From the NCBI RefSeq assembly GCF_050624435.1, contig NC_134531.1, positions 252,788,812 through 252,852,811 on the forward strand: a stretch of 64,000 nt of DNA. The letters are read 5' to 3'. The notes under the pieces were generated by a model. It saw only the letters and a program-made list of their open reading frames with translations. It was not told the DNA's origin and ran no database searches. The position numbers were made by a program, and so were the translations under genes. The DNA comes from Tenrec ecaudatus. Lineage: Eukaryota > Chordata > Mammalia > Afrosoricida > Tenrecidae. Below, piece after piece: positions 35,150 through 47,200 of this stretch; positions within the stretch are counted from its first letter, which is position 1, and the number at the start of each line of letters is the position of its first letter.

Positions 35150-35300
35150 AAAACTTAACTATCAGGGGTCATGCGCCTGATTTTTTAGTACTAGAAGACC
35201 GGGCTATTTTTTCTGGGGGCACCTTTAGATAGATTTAAACCTCCAATTCTCAGATTAACAGTTTAGCGCATTAATCATTTGGACCATGCAGGGACTACAT
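35150..35300 (-). repeat. Possible diverged AfroSINE
   Basis: GATTAACAGTTTAGCGCATTA followed by CATGCAGGGACTAC resembles the 5' end of the SINE in reverse. Weak. Confidence 0.4.
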
Positions 35301-35304
35301 ATGT

Positions 35305-35850
35305 GCTTTATGGTGCTGATTTTCTATGTAAAGCCTTCCTCCAGGTGACCGCCTTGCCTGGAGCATAACTACACCTGATTTTTAGGAAATTAGATATGAC
35401 TGTACCACTTCAAAGTGTTAAGAGAAGGGATGGGAGGTGGGAAGGGAATTTTTCTGTTACATTATATGAATTCCCTTCGATTCAGAAATAATTAAAATTA
35501 TGCTAATGTTTGATAATTGAAGCAGATGGAAATAATGGTGCTTTGTTCACTTATGTACATTAGCAGCTAGAGCAGTGTCTTCTTATAGCAAGCTCTCAGC
35601 AAACATATGTGGAATTAATAACTGGACAAGTAGTTCATTTAGTATATCAGCCATATTTGGAAAATTTATTTAATTTATAATGTCTAAAAAATACAATGTA
35701 CTATACTTTACCCACATTCTGCCACTTAAATTTTGAGTGGTGGAAATAAAATAAAATCATTTTAGATAACCCCATACACAGTTCAACAAGCATACGTTCC
35801 TTCATGATTTCATGTCTATGTATAATAATATATTCCAGGTAGTGCTCCTT
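35305..35850. other. No recognisable feature
   Basis: Nothing recognised. Confidence 0.4.
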
Positions 35851-35854
35851 TGTG

Positions 35855-35938
35855 TGGATGAAAGGACTGAGCCAAGTTTCTGTTTATTGAGCATAAGGTT
35901 GCTATGGGTTGGAAATGACTAGGTACATAACAACAACA
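35855..35938 (+). repeat. RTE or AfroSINE 3' end
   Basis: TTGCTATGGGTTGGAAATGA, then ACATAACAACAACAAAA: the 3' tail that RTE and AfroSINE share. Confidence 0.65.
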
Positions 35939-36051
35939 AAAGCCATATCAAGTTATTTCTCTTGAAAGTTGATGGTCTGTATTTAATTATTCAACTTAAT
36001 TAGAATGCCAATTTGGCAAGATAATATTCCCTTGTGATCCCTTCATTTCTT

Positions 36052-36390
36052 CTTCTTTTTAAAAAATCATTTTATTGGGTGCTTGTACAATTCTTATCAA
36101 AACCCATACATCCTTGCATTGTGTAGAACACATTTGTACATTTGTTGTCATCATCATTTTCAAAGCATTTTCTTTCTACTTGAGCCGTTGGTATCAGCTC
36201 CTAATTTTCCCATTCCCACCCAAGCTCCCATCACGAACTCTTGATAATTTATAAATTATTATTATTTTGTCATGTCTTACACTGTCTGGTGCCAGATGCT
36301 ATATCTTTGGATAGCCAGGCACCATCATCTTTCTTCACTACATTTGCTTATGCACCCATTTTGTCTTCAGCAATCATCCAGAAGACACCT
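36052..36390 (-). mobile_element. L1 3' end, minus strand, with internal deletion
   Basis: It starts with the inverted poly(A) and AATCATTTTATTGGGTGCTT. At about 36288 it jumps to TGCCAGATGCTATATCTTTG, skipping about 600 bases of UTR. A probable duplication CCTTCATTTCTTC lies on both sides (about 36040 and 36389). Confidence 0.9.
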
Positions 36391-36649
36391 TCATTTCTTC
36401 ACTAGCTCTCTCTTAAGAAAAGTAATGTATACTAAATGCTACTAGAACTGATTCTTCAAAATTTACTTGGCACAATTTATCACGTACAGTTGTAAGTGAT
36501 TTAACCAATTAAGGCTCCTATGACAATAACCTTCGGCTTAATTGTAATGCTCCTGTTCCAAGCTATAAACTCAATTGGTTATCAATAATTACCTTAAATT
36601 AATTTGTCTTCCATTTCTAGTTTTCCAAGGTGAACATTTAAAATATCAA

Positions 36650-37160
36650 TTTTTCATCTTCTTTTGTAATATATGCTTTCAGTACTATTAATTTCTCTTT
36701 ACTCACTTTCCGTGCACCCACAAAATTTAATAAGCTGTATTATCCTTTCATTTAGTTCAAATATTTTTAATTGTCTTGTGTCTTCTTATACATAGGCTAT
36801 TTAGAAATGTGTTTTCTACTCTTTGGTTACTTTTATATGAGATTTTCTGTTGAAATTTCTATTTTAATTCCACTAGTTACTAACAGCATACTTTGCATCA
36901 TTTCTGCTCTTTAAATGTAAAAAAAAATGTGTTTTATGGTTTATCTTGTTGAATATTCTATTTGAGTCTGAGAAGAATGTGTATTCTGCTGCTGTTGGCT
37001 GAAGTCTTCTATAAATGTCAATTAGAACCAAATGACTGGTAGTGGTGCTGTCCAGTGCAGCTATCAAACTGATACATATCAAACTGATATCTGCTTGTTG
37101 GATTGGTCTATTACGGAGTGAGGAATTTTGAAATTTCCAACCACCATATTTGATTCATCT
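36650..37160 (-). mobile_element. Ancient L1 ORF2 remnant, minus strand
   Basis: GAATGTGTATTCTGCTGCTG, then TTGGATTGGTCTATTACGG, is the familiar antisense ORF2 landscape of mammalian-wide L1s. Highly decayed. Confidence 0.65.
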
Positions 37161-37189
37161 ATATATCCTTGCAAATGAATCAATAAAAT

Positions 37190-37560
37190 TGAGAGCAAAT
37201 TATTAGAGGAAATCAGGATATCATACACTAACTTTTAATCATGAATAAGATTGATACTATGCAAATTCAAAATATACTACAAAATACTAATAACTCTATA
37301 ATCACAAATTTGACAAGTGAAAGGAAATAGACCAAGTCTGTGAAAGGCATAATTAGCCAAAATTCATACAAGGATCAATCACCTGAATCATCTAATTTCA
37401 ACTTATGAAAAGGATAATTAATAACCTCTGAAAATAAAATATCAGGGCCAGATGATTTTACTGGTGAAGTCTAACAAAAATTTAATAGGCTTTTTTTTAA
37501 AAGCATTTGTAGGCTAACAGAGGAATTGAGCAGAAAGTAAAAAGAATCCCTATATAAGTT
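37190..37560 (+). mobile_element. Ancient L1 ORF2 remnant, plus strand
   Basis: AGGGCCAGATGATTTTACTG near 37443 corresponds to the ORF2 GPDGFT motif. Very diverged. Confidence 0.6.
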
Positions 37561-37574
37561 CACTTTGCTTCCTC

Positions 37575-38610
37575 ATTTCACAATTTCTAATATCTTGTAT
37601 TGTGTGATACAGTTGTCAATATTGATGAAGCCATATAGATACAATACCATTAACTAAAATCTATATTACCCATCAGAATTAATTCTTTGTGTTATAAAAC
37701 TCTGTATACACAGGTTTAGGCAGATGCATGCTATGTATTATCATTAAATTATCATACAGAATAGTTTTACTGTCCTAAAAATACCCTGTTATCTACATAT
37801 CCATCCATTTTCCTTTCCCCCTAAAGTCCCAGGAAACACAGATCTTTTCACTGTCTATATTTTTGCCTTTTCTGAAACGCAATCTAGTTAGAATTTTACA
37901 AAATGAAGTGTTTTAAATGGGCTTCTTTCATGTACAAATATGCATTTAATGTTCTGCTGGGTGCACATGTGTGTGTTTACCTTTATGGCTCTTTTGTTTC
38001 ATTGCTGAATAGTAATCCATTTCATAGTCCTACCACACTTTGTTTATGCATTCACCGACTGAGGCAATTATGAGAGAGCTGCTATAAACATTCCAGTAGA
38101 GTTTTCTGTGTGGACATATACCTTTCATATCATTTGTATAAATACCTAGGGTCATGATTGCTGGATCATATGGTAAGAATTTTTAAACTAAATACGATCT
38201 GTCAAAACCATCCAGGAATTCTGTGGAAGAGACTGCCTGACAATCTGCTTCCATGAGGATTACAGCTAAGAAAGCTCTTTGAAGCAGTTTACTCTGTGAG
38301 CACATGGAGTCACCATGAGTCACAATCAACTCGACAGCAACTCAGACAAGCTTAGTTTTGTAAGCACCTGCCCTGAGTCCTCAGCTGCATCACCAGCAAT
38401 GAGTGAGCATTTCCTCTACTCCTCATCCTTCCCAGGATTCTTCCTCAGTGTTCTCAATTTCAGATGTGTAGCAGTATTTTATCGTTGTTTCACAATGTGC
38501 AATTCCTCAATAACATATGATGTTGAGCTTCTTATCATGTGTTTGTTTGCCATCTGTACATTGCTTGTTTGGGGCCTTGCTCATCAGTTTGTACTGCCTC
38601 CTCCCAATTA
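37575..38610 (-). mobile_element. Ancient L1 ORF2 3' end and UTR, minus strand, split by AfroSINE
   Basis: TTGCTGAATAGTAATCCATT, GGTCATGATTGCTGGATCAT and, beyond the SINE, GATGTTGAGCTTCTTATCAT are antisense ORF2 C-terminal codons in L1 order. The SINE at 38203-38345 lies between them. Confidence 0.75.
38203..38345 (+). repeat. AfroSINE variant inside ancient L1
   Basis: CATCCAGGAATTCTGTGGAA, GAGACTGCCTGACAATCTGC and TCACAATCAACTCGACAGCA blocks of the GACCTGGTGATC-type body. Confidence 0.75.
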
Positions 38611-39097
38611 ACTTGACACAATGTTGTCACTTCTATAGTAGTAAGAGATCTTATTTGCGGTAAGGCTCATATGAGCACCATCCCTTTAAAATGTCATGCT
38701 CACTCTGCAAGCTGTGATAGGGACTGCTTGTCATTGCGCAGCACACCTCTCCAATGTATTAGTAATCATTATTTTCTGTGTTGCTCTTTGGTGTTGAAAA
38801 TCTCTGGTGCTGACATAGTGCATGAAATTGACAGTATTTGAAAGTGGTTTTTTAATTCATTCTTAAAAGATTTTTATAATTGAATGTTTTGTTTTAATTT
38901 TTTTCTTATTTTGAATTAAGATTTAGCACAAATTGCTCTTTACCTTGAATGTGTTGCTGCTTTTGTTGCATTCTGATATATTTTAATATTTCATATTCCA
39001 TGTGCACCTTTCCCTGGATGATTCATAAGATATCTTTTGTTGTTGTTGTTTTGCTGTTTGCTGTACTTAATCCACTAAGTCACTTGCTGCATTAAGA
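38611..39097. other. Receptor 3' flank, nothing else recognised
   Basis: AT-rich flank of the OR5K1-like gene; short TTG repeats at about 39039-39052. Confidence 0.4.
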
Positions 39098-40063
39098 TTA
39101 AGCCACAGTAGCTGTCATTTGTTTCCGACTTTCCTGAGATTTCATTTTCAGCATTTTTTTCAAGGCACTTATTACTTCCTTATTTCTCAGGCTATAGATG
39201 AAAGGATTTAGTAGGGGAACTACAATTGTAAACAAGATAGCAGCTGGTATATCTTGGTCTCCTTCTTCCAGCAAGTTTGGTCGAATGTACATGAAGAAAA
39301 GAGAGCCATAGAATAACGAGACCGACAGTAAGTGGGATGCACAGGTAGAGAAGGCTTTGGCTCTTCCCTCTTTGGATTTCATTTTAAAAATTGTGAAAAG
39401 GATTAAGACATAAGATATTAAGACGCTGCCTATAGTAAAGATTTGAATTGGTCCTGAAAAAATAAATACTACTAGTTCATTGATATAAGGGTCAACACAG
39501 GAAAGTCTGTATAAAGGAAGAATATCACAATAAAAGTGGTTGATGTGATTATCTCCACAGAATGCTAGCCTAAATAGAAGCCCCACATGAATCATGGAAT
39601 GCAAATTTCCAGTTATGAAGGCCGCTGTGGTCAACTGAATGCAGAGTTGCTTTGACATCATGGTGTGGTACTGCAGGGGACTGCATATGGCCACGTAGCG
39701 GTCATAAGCCATTGCTGCCAGGAGAAAGCAGTCTGCAGTTTCCACAGTGCAAACAAAATAGAATTGTGCCATACATTCATAAAGTGAAATAACTCTGTCC
39801 ACAGAAAAGAAGTTTTTTAACATTTTGGGCGTAATGGCACAAGCACAGCAAGAATCCACAAGAGCCAGGTTTCCCAGAAAGATGTACATGGGTGTGTGCA
39901 GACGGCGCTCCGTGGAAATCAATACCACCAATCCAAGATTGCCCACCATGGTGACCATATAGATGACAAAGAACACCACAAACATTAGTGTCTTCAGTTC
40001 TGGGTGATCCATAAATCCGACGAGGACAAAATCGGTTTTCATTGTATGGTTTTTATCAGCCAT
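39098..40063 (-). CDS. OR5K1-like: Olfactory receptor, OR5K1-like (intact, 321 aa)
   Basis: Seven-transmembrane odorant receptor of the OR5K type, same role as its neighbours. Features: NHT glycosylation site at 5-7; GN at 41-42; LHTPMY at 55-60; C97 and C179 as the probable disulfide pair; [10 protein letters not shown] at 118-127; SY at 217-218; KAFSTCASH at 236-244; [12 protein letters not shown] at 283-294. It shares with human OR5K1, as I recall it, the [37 protein letters not shown] and [22 protein letters not shown] signatures, so it is a good ortholog candidate. The C-terminal tail is about 12 residues longer than in the other two receptors. The ATG at 40063 follows a TTTTTTTTCTCAACAG acceptor by 11 bases, which supports this start. 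No stops or frameshifts seen. Confidence 0.93.
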   Translation of the reverse strand: MADKNHTMKTDFVLVGFMDHPELKTLMFVVFFVIYMVTMVGNLGLVVLISTERRLHTPMYIFLGNLALVDSCCACAITPKMLKNFFSVDRVISLYECMAQFYFVCTVETADCFLLAAMAYDRYVAICSPLQYHTMMSKQLCIQLTTAAFITGNLHSMIHVGLLFRLAFCGDNHINHFYCDILPLYRLSCVDPYINELVVFIFSGPIQIFTIGSVLISYVLILFTIFKMKSKEGRAKAFSTCASHLLSVSLFYGSLFFMYIRPNLLEEGDQDIPAAILFTIVVPLLNPFIYSLRNKEVISALKKMLKMKSQESRKQMTATVA

Positions 40064-40095
40064 TCCTGACTTCTCTGTTGAGAAAAAAAATTTTT
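40064..40095 (-). promoter_or_regulatory. 3' splice site before the OR5K1-like coding exon
   Basis: A T-rich tract ending in CAACAG precedes the ATG by 11 bases on the minus strand. It has the same spacing and near-identical sequence as upstream of the other minus-strand receptor. Confidence 0.65.
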
Positions 40096-40099
40096 TCCT

Positions 40100-41635
40100 C
40101 AGAAATTCATGCTAATTTAAAATAGGCTCAATTCACCTGTTGAGTTTTTTTCTAATCCAAGAGGGAAATGAATGTTCTCTATAATTCGTCCCTCTGTTCC
40201 CTGGACTTTGTGCATGTCTAATTCTGGGAAGAATCACTCTCCTAATGCTATTGCCTATTTACATTTCTTCACATCATATTTTGAGGAACAACGTGATTGG
40301 ATGCACAAAGACGACTTTTAACATCTGGAGAGGAATATTCTAAATAGATAATCTCCTCTATGCGAGCTATTTCAAGCTGATTTATAATTTAAAATTCTTC
40401 AAATGAGTATTCTCAAACTATTTAAATGCTTGTATATATGTTGTTCAGTGCTCTTTAAATGACTAATTTAATTTGTAGATGCCTAGCAATTCACTATCTC
40501 TGAATATACACTTAAAAACAAAGTGCGTTGAAAGTGGGAAGGACGACATACTCGACTTCGTGTGACTTGCAGGATTAGGAGGGACAATGATGTGGATGGA
40601 AACCGAGATCCAAGATTAGAGGAAAACAAAGCACTAAGTTGCTCCACTGAAGACCTTCCATGGCAGTTATAACCTAATGGATACCTGCAATGTGAAATTG
40701 CATATGTGTCTTCACATTTTAAAAAACCCTACCAAGAAAATGAAGAACTCTGGAATGTTAGAAACTATACATTAAATTATAAGCTATGTCAAGAACACAA
40801 GTAAAACCAAATGTTCAACTCAAATTGGCAAATGGTTTACAATAAAATGAGGAATGTTCAAAAGAGCTTATATAAGTCACTAGGAGCGAATACTAGAAAA
40901 TAGGGAAAGAACAGGAATAGAAAAAGATCAAAAGAAATATAATTTTGAAATTGTTTAAGAATGTTTAGATTTATGATCAATTACATAAACTGTTATGAAT
41001 CCATAATAAAGATATCTCTATTTTGACAAACTCATGACTCCTTTTGTCCAAGAAACTTGCAAGCGGGGCAAATGCTCCCAGAATACCTTGGATTCATCAC
41101 TGCTTCCGCTGTTCACTAATTTTCGTGTTGAACTTTCAGAAATGCTTTCCTGTTACCAATTTTTTTGGTGATCCCTTCATTCAGTTTTGCCACCTCCAAG
41201 GGGAACCAACCGTTTAAGAAGCTTTGAAGAGCTGGTGAAATGGGAACTGTTACTCATTGCCTGTAGAAGATAACTTGGCACAATCTTAGGATAATTATTT
41301 GGTTTAAGATAAGGGAACATCTATGGAGCAAATTGGACCAAAGATTTTATTGTGTGTAGATGAGAGCGTGGGAAAGAAGAAAGTAGCTGGTCAAAGTGTA
41401 AGGTTAAGTTGCTGGATTATTATTTGCAGAGAATTGTATAAGGTATTATAAGCACTCTAGAGATGATTTAAAATATATGAGTGCATAGGCTATATGCAAA
41501 TAGGATTTCATATTTAAGGTATATCCCTGGATTTCGGTATCCAAGGAAGTCCTCAACGCAATCCCCGCATGAGACCAGAGTAGTAATAAAAACGGAAAAA
41601 TCAGAGCAATCCTTTCGTATACACTGTAGAACTGG
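40100..41635. other. Receptor 5' flank, nothing recognised
   Basis: Upstream side of the OR5K1-like gene. A non-coding first exon and promoter would be expected here or further up, but cannot be placed by eye. Confidence 0.4.
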
Positions 41636-41795
41636 TCCTGAGAGTCTCTGAGTCCAGAATTCTTTAGAGGAATAGACAGCCCTGTCTTTCTCCCTCAGAG
41701 GGGCAGGGGGTTTCAAACTGGTGACCTCGTTGTTAGCAGCCCAACTGATGACCACTACACCTCTGTGCTTACTTCCCGCGATAATGATTGCCACA
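41636..41795 (-). repeat. AfroSINE
   Basis: Minus-strand copy: TTTCAAACTGGTGACCTCGT and TAGCAGCCCAACTGATGACC blocks. Confidence 0.85.
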
Positions 41796-42022
41796 ATTAT
41801 ACATATGTAGATGCTTCCACAATGTTCTATAGCTCTGTGATATTCATATTATTATACTTCAGTTTATCTACAGCTTACATTTTTCTTTAGCGATAAGAGT
41901 TTTAAGCCACTGGGGAATGTTTTATTTCAATCCACCTATGTGCATTTTAGTTAATTTAAGGATCAGTATTTATTGAGCTAATGTGCCTGCCCAGCACCAC
42001 CAATATTCTCTTCCAACTCAAA

Positions 42023-42047
42023 CACACACACACACACACACACAAAC
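42023..42047 (+). repeat. (CA)n microsatellite
   Basis: About twelve uninterrupted AC units. Confidence 0.95.
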
Positions 42048-44004
42048 ACTACCATAGAGTTACAAAGCTTAGCATCTGTTCTTTGAAATATGAAGTTTCT
42101 AAGAGGATCTAAAGTTTTTAGAGAGATTTAAGAAAAATATTTAACTTTTAATTTCCTCAAGATAATTCTGACTCAAATATCAGATTATTTGAGGCTGACA
42201 ATTTTAGGAAAAACTGTAATAAATGATTATCTGAAATATGCCTAATTTTACTTTGTAAATTAAATAAATATTTAATTAAATTGTACTTTAAAAAATTAAA
42301 TGATTTGCCCTTGTCAACTTGAAGTTAAAAATATATATCACAGATATATGTATCACCATTTGAAGTCTATATAATAAGCTTTTTTTCATTTAGTGTTATA
42401 TCCTAGGCAGCTTGAAGTCACACAGCATGAGAAGATTGCACGCAGTTAGATCAGTTGATTATAACTGACCAGGAATAGGTGAACTTTTCATTGATATTTT
42501 ATTTCTGTGTTCAATAAGAAAGGGGAAATGGAAAACTCTCTAAAATTCATCAGGGAGTGAAAAATATCACTTGAAACTGTAGCCCTTGTTCCTGTAATTT
42601 AATAGGTGATTGCAGTAAAAAATTGAAATACTTTTTATTATAAAATCTAATAATTATGTTATATGGCAAACCACATTGCTCAGATATGTTTCAAAAATTC
42701 CAATAGTGTAATATATCCTATTATAAAACTGTGAATTTAAATATTAATTTTGTATAAATTTTTGTTTCTCTTTAAGTTAGAAAATATCCAAATAAATCAT
42801 TGTTGTTTGTTTATTGCTTAAACTATAATAAATTAAAGGTAGTATTTTAGGAAACTTAAAAGATTGAAAAATAACTATCATAAGAAAAATCCAAAAACCA
42901 GAGAAATAAATATTTCTGGACATTAGTATTTCTATTAAAATTAAGTTTAAGTATGTTCTCACCTGTATATCACAAGTCAAAGTTGTATAAAAGCCAGTTG
43001 GTTGCTGCCTGATGTTAAATTTTAAAGTAGATCAAGAAATAAAACTCTATCCTCAGAATCAGTTAGACAAGTATTTCCACCAACAGGTCAATGATAATAT
43101 TTTTGTCATTGGTAGAGAATGGTTTAAAGGTGCAGTATAATTCTCAGGGGATTCTCTTGGCATTGACACCCTTCTAGAGCCTGAGAGACCTAATCCCCTG
43201 AACATTACAGTCATACTATATTGGAATGGTTAAATGTGTCCTTTGAGAACTAGAGAGTAAGATGAATGCCCATCTCTAAACAATTTCTAACATGCTTCTT
43301 TGGTTTTCATTCATGTGAGTTAGTAATTTTTGCCCTTGTCATCATTCTGAAAATAATTGGAAGGACAAAATTCCCCCTTTGTTGGTTAACAAAAGCTTCC
43401 TAGAAGAAGTAGGAACTGAGTTAGAATTGGCCGCCTTAGAGGGGAGGTGTGGCAGAACTTCTATAACTCGAGTGTGTACGCAAATAACATAGTTTCTGAA
43501 ATATTATTTTGAACTTATATTTATAATGTCTTTATACCATAATTACTAGAAAACTCTTCACATTTTCTTGCAAGTCTAAAAGAATATCTTGAAAGGCTCC
43601 TTTCCTCAAAATATTTCTGCATTTAGGAAACTTCCATTACTTAATCTATAATGGTTCCACACTGCCAATCAATCATACATCTCAGTTTGTTTGGTTAATG
43701 TATTAGTTTCCTAGGTAACTGAAACAAGCAACCACCAAGTGAGTATTTTAAAGTAAAATAAAAGTGTTGTTTCATGACTGTAAAGATTAAAAATTGTAGC
43801 AGCCATTTTTGTTCTTCAATCCTCATTTCCTAGCCCCCACCCTGCCCCACATATTCCCAAGAAACCATGAATTCCGTGTAGGGTCACCTATCCTGAATTT
43901 CACAAAGAGAAAAACATACAAAACAACCAGAACAAACTAACAAAAATGAAGTGAAACAGAGAAAAATTATAATCAAAAAGAAAACAAAGTATTAAAAACC
44001 ATAC
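42048..44004. other. No recognisable feature
   Basis: AT-rich, no ORF of note, no named repeat. Confidence 0.45.
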
Positions 44005-44009
44005 TTTGC

Positions 44010-44265
44010 ACCATTTCCAAATGAACTCCAAAAAGGGAAGAGGCAAGGCCTTATCGACTTGTCTTCTCACTTTGTTTCCATCACAATATTCCATGGCTGG
44101 CTTCTCCTCATGTACATTCGACCAAGATCAGGTACAGAAGGGGATAAAGATATATCAATTGCTATTTTTTATACTGTAGTAATTCCTTTATTAAACCCTT
44201 TTATCTATAGTCTAAGAAATAAGGAAATAAAAGTGTTATGAAAAAGTTAAGAAGAGAAAGCATAT
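44010..44265 (+). pseudogene. Olfactory receptor fragment, OR5K-like C-terminal end
   Basis: Only the last quarter of a receptor remains: the end of TM5, ICL3, TM6, ECL3 and TM7. The piece around 44017-44060 reads QMNSKKGRGKALSTC in one frame. The next piece, from about 44060, reads SHFVSITIFHG through [12 protein letters not shown] in another. One base is missing at the STC-ASH junction compared with the intact paralogs, and the C-terminal tail is altered. Nothing upstream of about 44005 resembles a receptor, so about 230 residues of the 5' part are gone. A minus-strand L1 begins about 20 bp downstream at 44283. The sequence is closest to the plus-strand gene at 59887-60816. It is a dead gene remnant and not a short receptor. 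Confidence 0.88.
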
Positions 44266-44282
44266 CAATTTGAGACTAATCA

Positions 44283-47200
44283 ATTTTTTAAAACATTTTA
44301 TTAGGGACTCATACAACTCTTATCACAATCCATACATACATCAATTGTATAAAGCACATCTGTACAGAATTTGCTCTCCACTTAAGCCCTTTGCATCAAG
44401 TCCTCTTTTTCCCCTCCCTCCCCTCTCCCCCCTCCCTCATGAGCCCTTGATAATTTATTAATTGTTATTTTGTCATATCTTGCCCTATCCAGTGTCTTCT
44501 TCACCTCATTTTATGTTGTCTGTTCCCAGGGAGGAGGTCACATGTAGATCCTTATAATTGGTTCCCTCATTCCAACCCACTCACCCTCTACCCTCCCAGT
44601 ATCGCCCTTCAGAGCACTGGTCCTGAAGGTATCATCCACCCTGGATTCCCGGTGCCTCCAGTTCCTATCTGCACCAGTGTACAATCTCTGTTCTATCCAA
44701 ATTTGCAAGGTAGAATTTGGATCATGGTAGTGGGGGGAGGGGGGTGAGGAAGCATTTAGGAACTAAAGGAAAGCTGTAGTCTTCATCGGTGCTATATCGC
44801 ACCCTGACTGACTCAACTCCTTCTCAAGATCCCTCTGTGAGGGGAACTCCAGTGGCCTACAAATGGGCCTTGGGTCTCCACTCTGCACTTCCCCCTTCAT
44901 TCACTATGGTAAGATTTTTTTATTTTTGATGATGCCTTATACCCGATCCCTTTGACACCCCGTGATCACACAGGTTGGTGTGCTTCTTCCATGTGGGCTT
45001 TGTTGCTTCTGAGCTAGATAGCCACTTGTTCGTTCACCTTCAAGTCTTTAAGACCCCAGACACTATCTCTTTTGATATCCGGGCACCATCAGCTTTTTTC
45101 GCCACATTTGATTATACACCTGTTGGGCCTCAGCGATTGTATCATGGAGGTGTGCACCCAATGATATGATTTTTTTGTTCTTGATGCCTGATAACTGATC
45201 CCTTTGGAATCACGTGATGACAGAGGCTGGTGTGTTCCTCCATGTGGGCTTTGTTGCTTCTGAGCTAGATGGCCGCTTGTTTATCTTCAAGCCTTTAAGA
45301 CCCCAGATGCTATCTCTTTTGATAGCCGGGCACCATCAGTTTCTTCATCACATTTACTTGTTCAAAAGCTTTGGCTTCAGCAGTTGTGTCAGGAGGGTGA
45401 ACATCATAGAATGCCAATTTAATAGAAGAAAATATTCATGCATTGAGGGAGTGCTTGAGTAGAGGCCCAAGGTCCTTCTGCCACCTTAATACTAAACCTA
45501 TAAATATAGGCACTTAGATCAATTTCCCCATTCTCATGTATATATTTGCATGTACATGTCTTTGTCTAGACCTCAAAAAATGTCCTTTGCCTCCTAGCTC
45601 TTTCTTCTATTTCCCTTGACTTTCCTCCTGCCCCACTATCATGCTCCCTCCCCACCTGGGTTACAGCTATACTTCTTTATGTAACCTTACCCTTGATCAT
45701 TCCCTACCAGGCTTCCACGCCCACCTTACCACCAATTTGAATCCCATGTTGTTCCTTTGTCCCCGGGTTTGTTAACACCACTTCCCTACCCCCAAACTGC
45801 CCCTATCCCAAGTCCCCCCGGAACTGTCGGTCCCATTGTTTTTCCTCCAGATAGTTCATCCAGCCAATCTTATTTAGGCCGACCTGTGGAGATAATAACA
45901 TGCACAAAAACAAGACAGAGGACACCAAAGAAAGAGTATACAACAAAACAACAACAACAATCCACTGACAAGGACAAAACAAAACACATCAAGAAAGAAA
46001 CGCTTGTAGTTAGTTCAAGGATCGTTTGTTGGCCTTTAGGAATGTTCTTCAGACCAGTCTGTTGGGGCACCACGCCCTGGACCTAAAGTCCACTTTCAGC
46101 ATTCCCTGGGGACCTTGCCACTCCATTCCCTTGCTGTTCTGCTGCACTCCCCCAGTGCTTTGTCTTGGTGTGGTGGGATCAGGTCAGGTGCAATTCTCAC
46201 ACTGTGTCTCCGGTGCTGTCCCCTGTAGCTCCATGGGTCAGTGAGGGCATCATGTCTCATAGTGCGGCCAGCCTTGTTGTCCTCTCTGTAGACTGGCTGC
46301 TCTAATCAGGAACATAATCCTCACGGCCTGGTGGGCCAGGCTGTGCTCTACTCTCTCCTCCTCCCCCTTCATCTGCTCCCCTTTTCTCCAATCAGATATG
46401 TCCCTTTCCCAGAGCTGCAGAATCAATGTCGTCCTTTGAAACAAATTGTTCTGGGGGGAGAGGCAGGCATTCACTCAATGTTTGGTACTGGGGCCAGCCT
46501 CCCAGACTGTTATACTAGTTCCCTACTCCACGCAGGAATGTTGCACTCACACCTTGAGGCACTGGGTTGAAGTCTGGTCCCTCTTTCCCTGTGGAGATAT
46601 AAACAATACCCTCCCCTTCGGTGGGTTAGTGCCCCATGCCTCCGTTCCCCTTTTCTTTCTTATATTCATCCTTTTCCCCCCTTTTGCAACCTCCTGCCCA
46701 GTTGTCTACCATGTGCATCCCCGAATTTGATCTGGTCTCTGACATACTACACAGTCCTCACCCCAAAAATGTTTGTATACAGTAGCTTTTCCCTATGGCC
46801 CTTTTGCATTTTTTCTTTAAATACTTACCTCAGCGGGCTCATGTTGTACTTGTCCTTTTGTGCCTGACTTACTTCACTTAGCATGATTTTCTCCATTTCT
46901 TCTTATGTCGCTATGTGCTTCATACCTTCATCACTGCTTTTTAGTGATGCGTAGTATTCTATTGTATGTATATACCACAGTTTTTTAATCCAATCATCAG
47001 TTGATGGAAATTTGGGTTGCTTCCAACTCCTTGCAATTGTGAACAGTGTTGCAATGAACATTGGAGCACAGATGTCTGGCCTTGGTTTGTTTCTTGCCTC
47101 TTCTGTGTATATGCCCAGTAGGGGGATTGCTGGGTCATATGGTAACTCTATTTCCATCTGTTTTAGGTATCGCCATATTGATTTCCATAGTGGCTGTACA

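Noticed and set aside
42023-42047. CA repeat as a regulatory element
   Set aside because: Ordinary microsatellite; no context for function.
45757-46086. Plus-strand frames across 44.9-46.7 kb as host genes
   Set aside because: All lie in the 3' UTR of a minus-strand L1.
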